Both the position numbers and the translations under genes were made by a program. The notes under the pieces were generated by a model. That model saw nothing but the letters and a program-made list of their open reading frames with translations, was not told the origin of the DNA and searched no databases. A stretch of DNA of 40,109 bases from JAAURS01 sp031362245. GTDB lineage: Bacteria; Cyanobacteriota; Cyanobacteriia; Thermosynechococcales; Thermosynechococcaceae. The DNA lies in contig JANLSD010000325.1 of assembly GCA_031362245.1 (NCBI GenBank), forward strand, positions 1 through 40,109, read 5' to 3'. This document shows positions 30,961 to 39,630 of this stretch, piece by piece. Positions within the stretch are counted from its first letter, which is position 1. Each line of letters opens with the position of its first letter.

Positions 30961-30995
30961 GGTAAAACCTTAAGGTTTCACCCCAAGGTTTTACC
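30961..30995. repeat. 11-bp inverted repeat between DUF3038 and apt
   Basis: GGTAAAACCTT (30961-30971) and AAGGTTTTACC (30985-30995) pair perfectly around 13 nt. There is no T-tract. It may be an operator or a leader hairpin for the DUF3038 gene (minus strand). Confidence 0.5.
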
Positions 30996-31154
30996 CCATT
31001 CACCCACTTAGTGTACGATTTCTGACGTGACTTCTTATCATGTAGCCCTAAAGTCTTTTGGCTTACCGACCCAATATTCCCAAATTTGGGACGTTTCAAG
31101 CACTCTGATGACAGCTTTAGCGATGTGATACGACATCATACGCCAAAATCAAGT

Positions 31155-31205
31155 TGGCGATTTCATTAAAGTGGCGATTGCTTTAAATTGGCGATCGCAT
31201 TTAAT
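31155..31205. repeat. Three tandem 17-bp repeats upstream of apt
   Basis: Units at 31155-31171, 31172-31188 and 31189-31205 begin TGGCGAT and end in TTAAA/TTTAA text. The third contains a HIP1 octamer GCGATCGC at 31191-31198. CGCCAA (31141-31146) and TTGGCG (31154-31159) form an inverted repeat overlapping the first unit. Confidence 0.7.
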
Positions 31206-31250
31206 CGTACAGACTCATCTATCCCTCCCATACACATTCACTATCTTAAG

Positions 31251-31763
31251 ATGGACCTCAAAACCCTCATACGTGACATTCCCAATTTTCCAAAGCAGGG
31301 AATTTTGTTTCGAGACATTACCACCCTCCTTCAAAATCCTGAAGGGTTTGGCTATGTGATTGACCAACTGACCCACCTTTATGGGAACGAGTCCATCGAC
31401 TACGTTGCAGGGATTGAGTCGCGGGGGTTCATTTTTGGTACGCCCCTCGCCCATCGTCTCTCTGCGGGGTTTGTGCCCATCCGCAAACCGGGCAAGCTGC
31501 CTGCTGCCACCCACTCGGTTCAATATGCCTTGGAGTATGGTACAGATTGTCTAGAGATTCATCAGGATGCCTTTCCTGTGGGCAGTCGCGTTTTACTAGT
31601 AGACGATTTGCTGGCCACGGGCGGGACTGCTGCCGCTGCGACGCAGTTGGTTGACGCAACGGGAGCTGTTTTGGTGGGCTTTGCCTTTGTAATTGAATTA
31701 ACGTTCTTGGCGGGGCGCGACAAGCTCCCCAATGTTCCAATTCAGTCACTTGTTCAGTATTAA
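31251..31763 (+). CDS. apt: Adenine phosphoribosyltransferase
   Basis: Apt salvages adenine to AMP using PRPP. From ATG 31251 the product has 170 residues, the family norm (MDLKTLIRDIPNFPKQGILF is the canonical opening). VAGIESRGFIFG and the PRPP-binding loop VLLVDDLLATGGTAAAA are intact. An in-frame extension from 31188 is unlikely. The next gene begins 42 bp downstream (DppB-type permease). Upstream lie three 17-bp tandem repeats. Confidence 0.95.
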   Translation: MDLKTLIRDIPNFPKQGILFRDITTLLQNPEGFGYVIDQLTHLYGNESIDYVAGIESRGFIFGTPLAHRLSAGFVPIRKPGKLPAATHSVQYALEYGTDCLEIHQDAFPVGSRVLLVDDLLATGGTAAAATQLVDATGAVLVGFAFVIELTFLAGRDKLPNVPIQSLVQY

Positions 31764-31805
31764 GGGCTGTGTTTGCCCAGTGCCCCATTACGGGGAGGGG
31801 TTTGT

Positions 31806-32873
31806 ATGACATCTCCAGCACCGATTGAAACGCCATCCAAATCGAGGTCGTCTCTCGTTCAAACCCTAAAGGCTGTCCTTGGTAGTGAGTTGACGGTCTA
31901 CACTGTCCGACGCTTCGGTCAGGCACTCCTGACGTTGCTATTAGCGTCTGCAATCTGTTTTGCGGTGATTCAACTTTCGCCTTCCAACTATCTTGATACG
32001 TTGCGTCAAGATCCGAAGTTTTCTCGTGAGACCGTGAAAGAGTTGACCCAGCTCTATGGGCTGGATCGTCCCCCCATTGAACAATACTTCCGCTGGCTGT
32101 GGCAGGTTGTCACGCAGTTCAACTTTAGCAAAAGTTTAATTTCGGGTCGCCCTGTGCTGGACCTGCTCTGGGAACGAGTGCCGAATACGCTGCTGTTGGC
32201 GATCGCCTCCATTCTTGTCACCTGGAGCATTGCCATTCCCCTGGGCATTGTGGGGGCGGTGAACCAAAATCGGTGGCTGGATCGGCTTTTGCAGGTACTG
32301 AGCTACGTTGGGCAAGGGTTCCCGAGCTTTATTACCGCCTTGGCACTGCTGTTTTTTGCCCAAAGCACCCCATTTTTCCCCGTAGGAGACATGACCAGCG
32401 TGAATCACAACGATCTGTCCTGGCTCGGTCAGCAAATCGATATTCTCTGGCACATGATTTTGCCCACCCTTGCCCTCAGCATTACCAGCTTTGCAGGGCT
32501 TCAGCGCATTGCCCGTGGCAATCTTCTGGACGTACTGCGGCAAAACTACATCCAGACGGCTCGTGCCAAGGGTCTACCAGAAAACCGAGTGATATACGTT
32601 CATGCGCTTCGTAATGCGGTCAATCCCTTGATTACCCTTTTGGGGTTTGAGTTTGCCAGCCTACTGGGCGGAGCCTTTATTGCCGAATACTTTTTTAACT
32701 GGCCAGGGCTGGGACGCTTAACCCTGGAAGCGGTTCAGGCCACTGACCTTTACCTAATTATGGGCACTCTCATGATGGGAGCCGCAATGCTGATTGTGGG
32801 AAACTTTTTGGCCGATATTCTGCTGAAGGTGATTGATCCTAGAATTCAGCTTGATGATCGCGGATCAACCTGA
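31806..32873 (+). CDS. DppB-type ABC transporter permease
   Basis: From ATG 31806 (GGGAGGGG before it) the protein has 355 residues with about six transmembrane segments. The DppB/OppB family signs are the N-terminal TM followed by LSPSNYLDTLRQDPKFSRET and LYGLDRPPIEQYFRWLWQVV, and the EAA-like motif in HALRNAVNPLITLLGFEFAS with GGAFIAEYFFNWPGLGRLTL. These permeases import peptides, nickel or related solutes. No partner permease or ATPase genes are next to it, so the transporter is encoded elsewhere or it acts with another operon. Confidence 0.9.
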   Translation: MTSPAPIETPSKSRSSLVQTLKAVLGSELTVYTVRRFGQALLTLLLASAICFAVIQLSPSNYLDTLRQDPKFSRETVKELTQLYGLDRPPIEQYFRWLWQVVTQFNFSKSLISGRPVLDLLWERVPNTLLLAIASILVTWSIAIPLGIVGAVNQNRWLDRLLQVLSYVGQGFPSFITALALLFFAQSTPFFPVGDMTSVNHNDLSWLGQQIDILWHMILPTLALSITSFAGLQRIARGNLLDVLRQNYIQTARAKGLPENRVIYVHALRNAVNPLITLLGFEFASLLGGAFIAEYFFNWPGLGRLTLEAVQATDLYLIMGTLMMGAAMLIVGNFLADILLKVIDPRIQLDDRGST

Positions 32874-32882
32874 GGAGGGGGA

Positions 32883-33167
32883 ATGCTGTCACAGTTTTAC
32901 TATGTGGTGCGATCGCAGACCAGTGGTGAGTACCTGGTCGCCCATCCTTCGGCAGATGCTGAGGACGGATTTTTACTGTTGTTTTCCGCAGACTACGATG
33001 CCCTCAGCTATATCAACACCCACGGTGGCGGGGCAGGCTGTGCCGTTGAAATGATGGCTGCAACCGTATTACCTGCCACCTTAAAACGCTGGGAACTCAA
33101 AGGGGTTGGGATTGTCCAAGACCCCCTCATTCCACGGGTACAGTTTTTACGGATTGAAGGGACGTAA
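32883..33167 (+). CDS. Small hypothetical protein
   Basis: This 94-residue protein begins MLSQFYYVVRSQTSGEYLVA and contains DGFLLLFSADYDALSYINTH and LPATLKRWELKGVGIVQDPL. It has a good ribosome-binding site (GAGGAGGGGGA) and starts 9 bp after the permease stop, so it is probably cotranscribed. No membrane segment is present. The family is not recognised. Confidence 0.65.
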   Translation: MLSQFYYVVRSQTSGEYLVAHPSADAEDGFLLLFSADYDALSYINTHGGGAGCAVEMMAATVLPATLKRWELKGVGIVQDPLIPRVQFLRIEGT

Positions 33168-33212
33168 GGCTCAGCACTCGTGCAAAATTAATTTTACAGA
33201 GAACTGTTGTTC

Positions 33213-33306
33213 CACACCCTGCATTATCCCACCCCAGCAGGGAGCCAGCCCATATTCTTCCCCCCTTTATATAAGAGGGGATTGAGGGGGATAGTGCAAG
33301 GTGTAG
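33213..33306. mobile_element. MITE-like palindromic element upstream of gshA
   Basis: CACACCCTGCATTATCCC (33213-33230) and GGGATAGTGCAAGGTGTA (33288-33305) are inverted repeats with 15 of 18 positions matching. The interior has a palindrome around CCCCTTTATATAAGAGGGG (33261-33280 region). There is no coding capacity. A related but not identical structure lies at 39631-39790, suggesting a small dispersed family. Confidence 0.6.
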
Positions 33307-33493
33307 CTAATTTTCAACTTATCAGTCAAGAAGTTCGGTTTTCCAGCCTCAAACCGTCCTCCATACTCATGAAGCAAACATGCCAGAATAAAAATATCGG
33401 CAAACAGTACGGGCATTACCGATGGGTCTTGGCTGCGGCTTATCCACTCCAACATCCACCCATTGCCCATCCACCCTATCGAGGAAAACCGCA

Positions 33494-34636
33494 GTGCTCA
33501 CAAAAGGGATTGAAGTTGAAGTGTATACAGGCTCGCCCGCAGGGGACATCGTGGGGCTGTCAGATCGCATTACAGCAGACATTGATGGCTTTGTGCGAGA
33601 ACCCGACAGTCGCAACGTGGAGTACATCACCGAACCCTTCCGTGACTATGAGCAATTGCTCTGCGCCTTGGTTCAACCTCGCCTTAAGCTGCGCCAATAC
33701 TTAAACACCCTTGGGGACTACACAATCGTCCCTGGGAGTACGCTTTCCCTGGGTGATAGCACTCGGTTTTATCGTTCTGAGCCGAGCAACCCCTACCACG
33801 ATTACATCGAAAATACCTACGGTACCCAGGTTGTCACCGCCAGTATTCATATTAATGTGGGCATCCCAGACCCTCAACTGCTGCTTAAAGCCTGTCGCTT
33901 GGTGCGTCTAGAAGCGCCCCTATTTTTGGCCCTCAGTGCAGCGTCTCCCTTTTTAGATGGTGAAGTTACTGGCTTCCATTCCAACCGTTGGGCGGTGTTT
34001 CCTCAAACCCCCAAGCAGGTTCCCCTCTTTGAAAGCCACGAGCACTTTATTGCTTGGACAGAAGCCCAGCTTGCCGCTGGCACCATGCAAAATGTGCGTC
34101 ACCTCTGGAGTTCGGTACGGCCTAACGGCGCAGCTCGCCCTTATGACCTGAACCGCCTGGAACTGCGAATCTGTGATTTAGTTACCCATCCCGTCAAACT
34201 GCTCGCCATCTCTGCCCTGCTGGAGGCTCGAATTCAGCAGCTTATGGATGACCCCTCTCTCGATCCGTTTAACTCTAGTATCTTTAACCAAGATCTGGCT
34301 CAGCTTGAGCGCCTCACTGCGGCAAATGAGCAGGCCGTGGCGAAGAATAGTCTGGATGCGGAGTTGACCCACTGGCAGGATGGGCGATCGCTCCTTGCCC
34401 GTGACTGGATTGAAGAGCTGTACACCGAAGTCTGGCCCACCGCTAAAAAGCACGGCTTTAGCTGCTTCTTGAACCCAGTTCAAACCATCCTCCGCGATGG
34501 CAACGAAGCCCAGCAGTGGCTCAAGATGATCGACAAGGGATGGTCTGTGCGCGCCGTGATGCAGCAGGCGATTTTGTCGATGGAGTTAGACGAGCTAGAA
34601 CTGCGTAACAAGCTGTGTGAGCCAACGATGGCTTAA
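33494..34636 (+). CDS. gshA: Glutamate-cysteine ligase, cyanobacterial type
   Basis: GshA makes gamma-glutamylcysteine, the first step of glutathione synthesis. The sequence fits the cyanobacterial family (TIGR02048-like): LTKGIEVEVYTGSPAGDIVG at the start, then FVREPDSRNVEYITEPFRDY, STRFYRSEPSNPYHDYIENT, and PYDLNRLELRICDLV. The start is GTG at 33494, with GAGG at 33481-33484 9 bp upstream; this gives 380 residues. A longer in-frame start at 33422 adds 24 non-conserved residues. No operon partner is evident; gshB is not in this window. Confidence 0.93.
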   Translation: MLTKGIEVEVYTGSPAGDIVGLSDRITADIDGFVREPDSRNVEYITEPFRDYEQLLCALVQPRLKLRQYLNTLGDYTIVPGSTLSLGDSTRFYRSEPSNPYHDYIENTYGTQVVTASIHINVGIPDPQLLLKACRLVRLEAPLFLALSAASPFLDGEVTGFHSNRWAVFPQTPKQVPLFESHEHFIAWTEAQLAAGTMQNVRHLWSSVRPNGAARPYDLNRLELRICDLVTHPVKLLAISALLEARIQQLMDDPSLDPFNSSIFNQDLAQLERLTAANEQAVAKNSLDAELTHWQDGRSLLARDWIEELYTEVWPTAKKHGFSCFLNPVQTILRDGNEAQQWLKMIDKGWSVRAVMQQAILSMELDELELRNKLCEPTMA

Positions 34637-34669
34637 GATAAAACCGCTTCTCAAATCATTTTTTATACT

Positions 34670-34704
34670 GCCGAGGTAAGGTCTAAATGAGGCTCAACCT
34701 CGGC
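34670..34704. repeat. 8-bp inverted repeat between gshA and trmL
   Basis: GCCGAGGT (34670-34677) pairs with ACCTCGGC (34697-34704), loop 19 nt. It is not followed by a T-run, so it may be a leader structure of trmL. Confidence 0.4.
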
Positions 34705-34718
34705 TTAGCTGTGTGTTC

Positions 34719-35180
34719 ATGGTTAAACTTGTTCTCGTTAATCCTCAAATTCCGCCCAATACAGGCAACATCGCCCGTACCTGTGCCGCCACAAACACCG
34801 AACTGCATTTGGTCGAGCCGCTAGGATTTGACCTGAGCGATCGCCAACTGAAGCGGGCTGGCCTAGACTACTGGCCCTTCGTCAAACTGTATCGCCACCC
34901 CTCCTGGGACGCGTTCTATCACCATGCCAGCACAGAGGGCGGACGCCTGATCGGCTTTAGCACCGGCGGCTCTGAAAGTTACTGGGAGTTTCAATTTCAA
35001 TCCCAAGATTGGCTGCTGTTTGGGGCTGAAACCACAGGGCTATCAGCCTCAATGCTAGAATCCTGCGCCGCCAGAGTACACATTCCCATGTCTCGCACCC
35101 ATGTTCGCAGTCTCAATCTTTCCGTCAGCGCAGCGCTGGGTTTATTTGAAGCCCGAAGACAACTGGGGTTATTGCCTTAG
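34719..35180 (+). CDS. trmL: tRNA (cytidine(34)-2'-O)-methyltransferase
   Basis: TrmL is a SPOUT methyltransferase that 2'-O-methylates the wobble base of tRNA-Leu. The knotted-fold markers are present: LVNPQIPPNTGNIARTCAAT, LVEPLGFDLSDRQLKRAGLD, LFGAETTGLSASML and IPMSRTHVRSLNLSVSAALG. I use ATG 34719 over GTG 34713. Length (153) is normal. It follows gshA by 82 bp with an inverted repeat between. Confidence 0.94.
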   Translation: MVKLVLVNPQIPPNTGNIARTCAATNTELHLVEPLGFDLSDRQLKRAGLDYWPFVKLYRHPSWDAFYHHASTEGGRLIGFSTGGSESYWEFQFQSQDWLLFGAETTGLSASMLESCAARVHIPMSRTHVRSLNLSVSAALGLFEARRQLGLLP

Positions 35181-35813
35181 CCTCCTCAACACATCCTGGA
35201 TCCCCATAATGATGATTTGCTGACCTAAGGCTGGTTTTCAGCAGAATCTCATTGATAAGAAAATTCTATCATTCGTCAAATTAGATTAATTTTTGATCGT
35301 AGAAAAAAGATTAGATCCGTCTAGCAAGTGCTTTTTTGGGCGCAGGATCTGAGTGGGTGAAACCTTTGCTGCGTCAGGATTGAGGCGTTTTGGGAGAGTG
35401 TTAACTTTGATGAAGTCCTTGGGGGTGCGATCGCGACGATCAGTGGGATCCTTTCTCTCTCAAAATGCAAATATCCGTAGTTTTACGGGGATCAGAAAGT
35501 TGAAGAGTGGGGGAAAGATAGGCTAAAGTCACTAAGAACAAAACAAGTGCTGTGGTGTGTGGAGTGTAAATTGCACAGAGCTTAGATTCCAGAAAGTTAG
35601 TTTTTGGTGTGTCTGGAATCAGGGTTAGGAGCGCTTAGCTTGTCTAAATGTCCGAACCAAGGTATTTTTACCTAAGCGATGTCGCAAGCAAAATGAATCG
35701 TGCTTTGTATTAACGAAGTAAACGATTAGAGGGTGAGTTGTTCCAGTTGTATTGGCTGGAAAGCAAACCAAAAATCACACCAAATCACCCATGATTTGTC
35801 TAGGAGGTCTTCA
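35181..35813 (+). promoter_or_regulatory. 633-nt leader of the LysM-M23 peptidase gene, with hairpins
   Basis: No coding sequence is seen. Three clear hairpins lie on the plus strand: CCGTA (35475-35479) with TACGG (35484-35488), GATTCCAGA (35585-35593) with TCTGGAATC (35612-35620), and AGGTA (35660-35664) with TACCT (35669-35673). They are followed by CCTAAGCGATGTCGCAAGC. Such a long structured leader before an M23 gene recalls c-di-AMP (ydaO) riboswitches, which control cell-wall hydrolases, but I cannot fold this to that consensus. Confidence 0.35.
35802..35807 (+). promoter_or_regulatory. Strong ribosome-binding site fixing a TTG start
   Basis: AGGAGG is followed 6 nt later by TTG 35814. 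The upstream GTG at 35733 has no Shine-Dalgarno and its first 27 codons look non-coding. Confidence 0.65.
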
Positions 35814-37112
35814 TTGAGACGAGAAATTCCGCAGAAGGTTGATGCTCAAATCAACATCGCAAACTGGAGCCGTTCTTTGTTTGCCCTTCGATTTGGTGCA
35901 ACCCTTTTCCGTCGAACTCGTTCTGCTTCACTGAGCATTACATTGACGGCTGCTGCATTGGGAATAATAATTCCCCAACAGCAAGCAACGGCGCACGCTG
36001 CGCTTAACCCCAACATTTTGGGAAACCTCGGGTCCTTACCCCAATCCGATCAGTCTGAGGCCGTACTCTCATCACCGATTCCGCAAACCACCCTATGGCA
36101 GGTTGAAACGGTATCCAGTCTCCAAGCCCCAGCAACATTCTCGACAACGCCCAATGTTTTGGCTGCGTTGGCTACAAATTCTCCTTCTCAAGCCAGTTTG
36201 GCAGTCACAAAGACGACGGGGATCGCTTCTACGGGCAGTGCCATTGATATTTCTGCCGCCGTGGTTCAGCCAAGCTCTGAGGATTTATCCCAGGCCAGTG
36301 ATGCGGGAAAATTGGTTCACACCGTTGAGAAGGGTGAGAACCTGACTGAAATTGCAGATAAATACCAAGTTTCTCCTGCTTCCATTGCCAAAACAAACCG
36401 CATTCCCAATCCCAACGTGATTGATGTGAATGAGGATTTAGTGATTCCCGCCACCACCCTTTCAGCCACCACCAGTAACGTTGTTGCCGCAACAGCCTTA
36501 ACTCAATCTATTGAGGGCAAACAGCCTGCGGGACAAATGACTGGGGGGCTAACCAATGCAAAAATGGTTTTGGCCTCACGTCCAAACACAATTCAAAATG
36601 CCCCTGAGTATACCTCTAGGGTGTCTGACATTGCGCGGCGGTCAATCTTTTCTCCAATGCCGTCTTTAGAGTTACCCCCTCTGAGTGCAAGTGCTGCGGG
36701 TCAGTTTTTGCCTGCGATGGTACAAAATGGCGTACAGAGGTTTATCTGGCCTGCAAACGGCGTATTCACGTCGGGTTATGGCTGGCGCTGGGGTCGGATG
36801 CACCGAGGTATTGACATTGCTGCACCCGTCGGAACTCCGGTCGTTGCTTCTGCCTCTGGTGTTGTGATTAGCGCAGGTTGGAATGATGGCGGATTTGGCA
36901 ACCTCGTTGAAATCCGACACCCAGACGGAACTGTAACGCGCTATGCTCACAACCAATCGGTGTCAACCCGCCTTGGTGCTGTGGTTAACCAAGGTGAGTT
37001 GATTGCTCACATGGGTTCTACGGGCCGGAGTACGGGGCCTCACACCCATTTTGAAATTCGTCCGAGTGGTCAAGGTTCGATTGACCCCATGACACTTTTG
37101 GCTCGGAAATAA
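35814..37112 (+). CDS. LysM and M23 metallopeptidase-domain protein
   Basis: This 432-residue protein has a basic N-terminus and a hydrophobic helix (SLSITLTAAALGIII), probably a signal or anchor. A LysM domain (about 167-211, VHTVEKGENLTEIADKYQV) binds peptidoglycan. The C-terminal peptidase M23 domain (about 320 to the end) has zinc ligands in MHRGIDIAAP (H, D) and HTHFE (H), with RYAHN. M23 enzymes cut peptide cross-bridges and act in cell division and daughter-cell separation. The start is TTG behind AGGAGG. A terminator at 37153-37186 follows. Confidence 0.92.
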   Translation: MRREIPQKVDAQINIANWSRSLFALRFGATLFRRTRSASLSITLTAAALGIIIPQQQATAHAALNPNILGNLGSLPQSDQSEAVLSSPIPQTTLWQVETVSSLQAPATFSTTPNVLAALATNSPSQASLAVTKTTGIASTGSAIDISAAVVQPSSEDLSQASDAGKLVHTVEKGENLTEIADKYQVSPASIAKTNRIPNPNVIDVNEDLVIPATTLSATTSNVVAATALTQSIEGKQPAGQMTGGLTNAKMVLASRPNTIQNAPEYTSRVSDIARRSIFSPMPSLELPPLSASAAGQFLPAMVQNGVQRFIWPANGVFTSGYGWRWGRMHRGIDIAAPVGTPVVASASGVVISAGWNDGGFGNLVEIRHPDGTVTRYAHNQSVSTRLGAVVNQGELIAHMGSTGRSTGPHTHFEIRPSGQGSIDPMTLLARK

Positions 37113-37152
37113 TTCATTTCTCGGTTAGAAATAAAATTTGTGTTTGAGAAAG

Positions 37153-37186
37153 GCGTTGCTATACATAATTACAGCAGCGCTTTTTT
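37153..37186 (+). terminator. Rho-independent terminator of the M23 gene
   Basis: GCGTTGCT (37153-37160) pairs with AGCAGCGC (37173-37180), with one G-T wobble, followed by TTTTTT (37181-37186). It also overlaps the coaX stop on the opposite strand. Confidence 0.75.
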
Positions 37187-37982
37187 ATGCCGTCTTTTTG
37201 GATCTTATTGCTGCTATTCCCTGCAACAGGAGGTGGGCGTTTAGATGAAGGGATTGAATCCACTCCAGTCGATTGGGCGGCTGATGCCACAGGTTTAGAT
37301 AGGTTAACAAGGTTTCGGCGTCGCCTCCGGTCAGAATAATGTGCGCGGTTGGATGAAGGGTTCGCCATTGTTCAATTCTGAGGGTTAATCCGGCGATCGC
37401 CCCATACAAAACGCCACTCTGCATTGCCGTTTCCGTAGTGGTGGCCCATAGCTCGGGGAGACCATCTGGGAGGTTGACGCTTGGGAGGTCAGCGGTTTGG
37501 GATTGCAGCGATCGCAGCTGTAATCCTAGCCCTGGCAAAATGGCTCCCCCCACCAGGCATCCTTTCGCGTCAGCACCCGTAAAGGTGAGGGCGGTGCCGC
37601 TATCAATGACAAGGGTGGGCCAACCGTAGGTGATGCCAGCGCTCCAGAGGGCGATCGCACGGTCTAACCCTAAGGTGGGATACATGCCTTGTAGCGGAAT
37701 ATCGGAGCGCTCCAAGATGGTGACATGGGGATAGTGCTGCCACAGTTGGGTTTGGCTGGGGACAACGGACGCAACCCATAGATCTGGGTAAAGATTCTCT
37801 TGGGATAAAAAAGGACAAAGCTGCTGCCAATCAGACCAATTTTGAGGCGGATCGAGATCTGGATGGGGGGTGTGGCAAGTGTGCTGGAGAGTATCCTGGA
37901 CGAACAACGCCCAGTGTAAGCGTGAATTGCCTATGGACAGGGCAATCCAAGGATCTAAATGAGAAGAGAATGCTGCTGACAT
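37185..37982 (-). CDS. coaX: Type III pantothenate kinase
   Basis: CoaX phosphorylates pantothenate, the first step of coenzyme A synthesis, using a monovalent cation. The Acetate/sugar kinase fold is visible: WIALSIGNSRLHWALF (GN loop), LGLDRAIALWSAG, LVIDSGTALTFTGADAKGCL and GGAILPGLGLQLRSLQSQTA. The 265-residue length is normal for cyanobacteria. It is convergent with the M23 gene through a shared terminator, and divergent from cysS across 133 bp. Confidence 0.93.
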   Translation of the reverse strand: MSAAFSSHLDPWIALSIGNSRLHWALFVQDTLQHTCHTPHPDLDPPQNWSDWQQLCPFLSQENLYPDLWVASVVPSQTQLWQHYPHVTILERSDIPLQGMYPTLGLDRAIALWSAGITYGWPTLVIDSGTALTFTGADAKGCLVGGAILPGLGLQLRSLQSQTADLPSVNLPDGLPELWATTTETAMQSGVLYGAIAGLTLRIEQWRTLHPTAHIILTGGDAETLLTYLNLWHQPPNRLEWIQSLHLNAHLLLQGIAAIRSKKTA

Positions 37983-38115
37983 GGTGGCGGCGACTGGACT
38001 TAAGGCGCGATCGCCTTTTTCAGTATCCTATCCCTACCAAGGCAGCGTTCCGGTAAGATTGGGGTTCAGGAGATTACTCCGACGTTTTAACCTCACCGAG
38101 CATTGATTTCGCACT

Positions 38116-39591
38116 ATGTCCCTGACGCTGTACAACACCCTAAGCCGTAAGAAAGAATCCTTTGAACCCATTGAAGCAGGCAAGGTGCGAATGTACTGCT
38201 GTGGGGTGACGGTGTATGACTATTGCCATCTGGGACATGCCCGCTCGTATATCGTTTGGGACGTTGTGCGACGCTATTTGGCATGGCTGGGCTACGACGT
38301 GCGCTACGTCCAAAACTTTACCGATATTGACGACAAAATCTTGAATCGGGCGCGGACGGATGGCTCCACCATGGAGGCGGTCAGCGAGCAGTTTATTGCG
38401 GCCTATTTTGAAGATATGGCGCGGCTCAATATTTTAGAGGCGGATGAATATCCCCGTGCCACCCATACCTTAGACGGTATCAAACGCCTCATCCATGAGC
38501 TAGAACAAAAGGGGATGGCCTACGCCGCCCAAGGGGATGTCTATTATTCTGTGCGTCAGTTTGAAGGCTATGGCAAACTTTCGGGCCGAAAGCTAGATGA
38601 TATGCAGGCGGGAGCCAGCGGTCGTGTCACAGGAGATCCTGAGGTTTCTAAAAAGCAAGATCCCTTTGATTTTGCGCTGTGGAAAGCCGCAAAGCCTAAT
38701 GAACCCTCCTGGGAGTCTCCCTGGGGTGCAGGGCGTCCTGGCTGGCATATTGAGTGTTCTGCGATGGTGCGCGATCGCCTTGGAGACCAGATCGACATCC
38801 ACGTCGGCGGGGCTGACCTCACTTTTCCCCACCACGAAAATGAAATTGCTCAGTCTGAGGCGGTGACGGGCAAGCCCCTATCACGCTATTGGCTCCACAA
38901 CGGCATGGTGAATGTGGATGGCGAAAAGATGTCCAAGTCCTTGGGCAACTTCACCACCATTCGTCAGTTGCTGGATGAGCCGCTGGAGGAGTTGGGGGGC
39001 GACCGCTTTGACCCGATGGCGCTACGGGTGTTTGTGCTCCAAGCCCAGTACCGAAAACCCATTGATTTTACGGGGGATGCCATTGCTGCTGCCCAAAATA
39101 GCTGGAATACCCTCAAAGAAGGCTTGCTGTTTGCAACTGAGTACGGCGAAGTCCTGGGTTGGGGAGATAAATCTGATGCCCATACCCTCTCTGAAGAAGC
39201 AGTCCAGCGATTCCAGGCTGCGATGGACGATGACTTTAACTCCCCTGGTGGACTAGCCGTCTTGTTTGAGCTGGCGAAAGAGCTACGTCGTGCTGGGAAC
39301 CTGATCACGCACCAAGGCCAAGCGGATCGCGCCTCTGAAGATTTGCGTCAGGATTGGCACACGCTGGTCAGTTTGGCGCAGGTTTTGGGGCTAGAGGCAG
39401 TCTCTACTTCAGATGATGCTCCTGTTGAGGAGGGGGGAGATGCAGCTATTGAAGTGATGATTCAGGCGCGATGTGCGGCGCGAAAGGTGAAGGATTTCCG
39501 AGAGAGCGATCGGTTGCGGGATTTGTTGACTGCGGAGAATATTGTTCTGATTGACCAGCCGGATGGGACGACGCGCTGGCATCGGGGGTAG
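38116..39591 (+). CDS. cysS: Cysteinyl-tRNA synthetase
   Basis: CysS charges tRNA-Cys. The class I signatures are HLGH (38-41, within CCGVTVYDYCHLGHARSY) and KMSKSLGN. The zinc site uses the Cys of the CCGVTVYD opening, the Cys in WHIECSAM and the His in FPHHENEIAQSE. All 491 residues read without breaks, including the CP1 and anticodon-binding regions. It is monocistronic and is followed by repeats, not by an operon partner. Confidence 0.97.
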   Translation: MSLTLYNTLSRKKESFEPIEAGKVRMYCCGVTVYDYCHLGHARSYIVWDVVRRYLAWLGYDVRYVQNFTDIDDKILNRARTDGSTMEAVSEQFIAAYFEDMARLNILEADEYPRATHTLDGIKRLIHELEQKGMAYAAQGDVYYSVRQFEGYGKLSGRKLDDMQAGASGRVTGDPEVSKKQDPFDFALWKAAKPNEPSWESPWGAGRPGWHIECSAMVRDRLGDQIDIHVGGADLTFPHHENEIAQSEAVTGKPLSRYWLHNGMVNVDGEKMSKSLGNFTTIRQLLDEPLEELGGDRFDPMALRVFVLQAQYRKPIDFTGDAIAAAQNSWNTLKEGLLFATEYGEVLGWGDKSDAHTLSEEAVQRFQAAMDDDFNSPGGLAVLFELAKELRRAGNLITHQGQADRASEDLRQDWHTLVSLAQVLGLEAVSTSDDAPVEEGGDAAIEVMIQARCAARKVKDFRESDRLRDLLTAENIVLIDQPDGTTRWHRG

Positions 39592-39630
39592 TGAGGTTGA
39601 GTTATGGGTTGGAGATGGTTGAGAAATGCT

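Noticed and set aside
31155..31205. CRISPR array from the three 17-bp repeats
   Set aside because: The repeats are directly adjacent with no spacers, are imperfect, and no cas genes are present.
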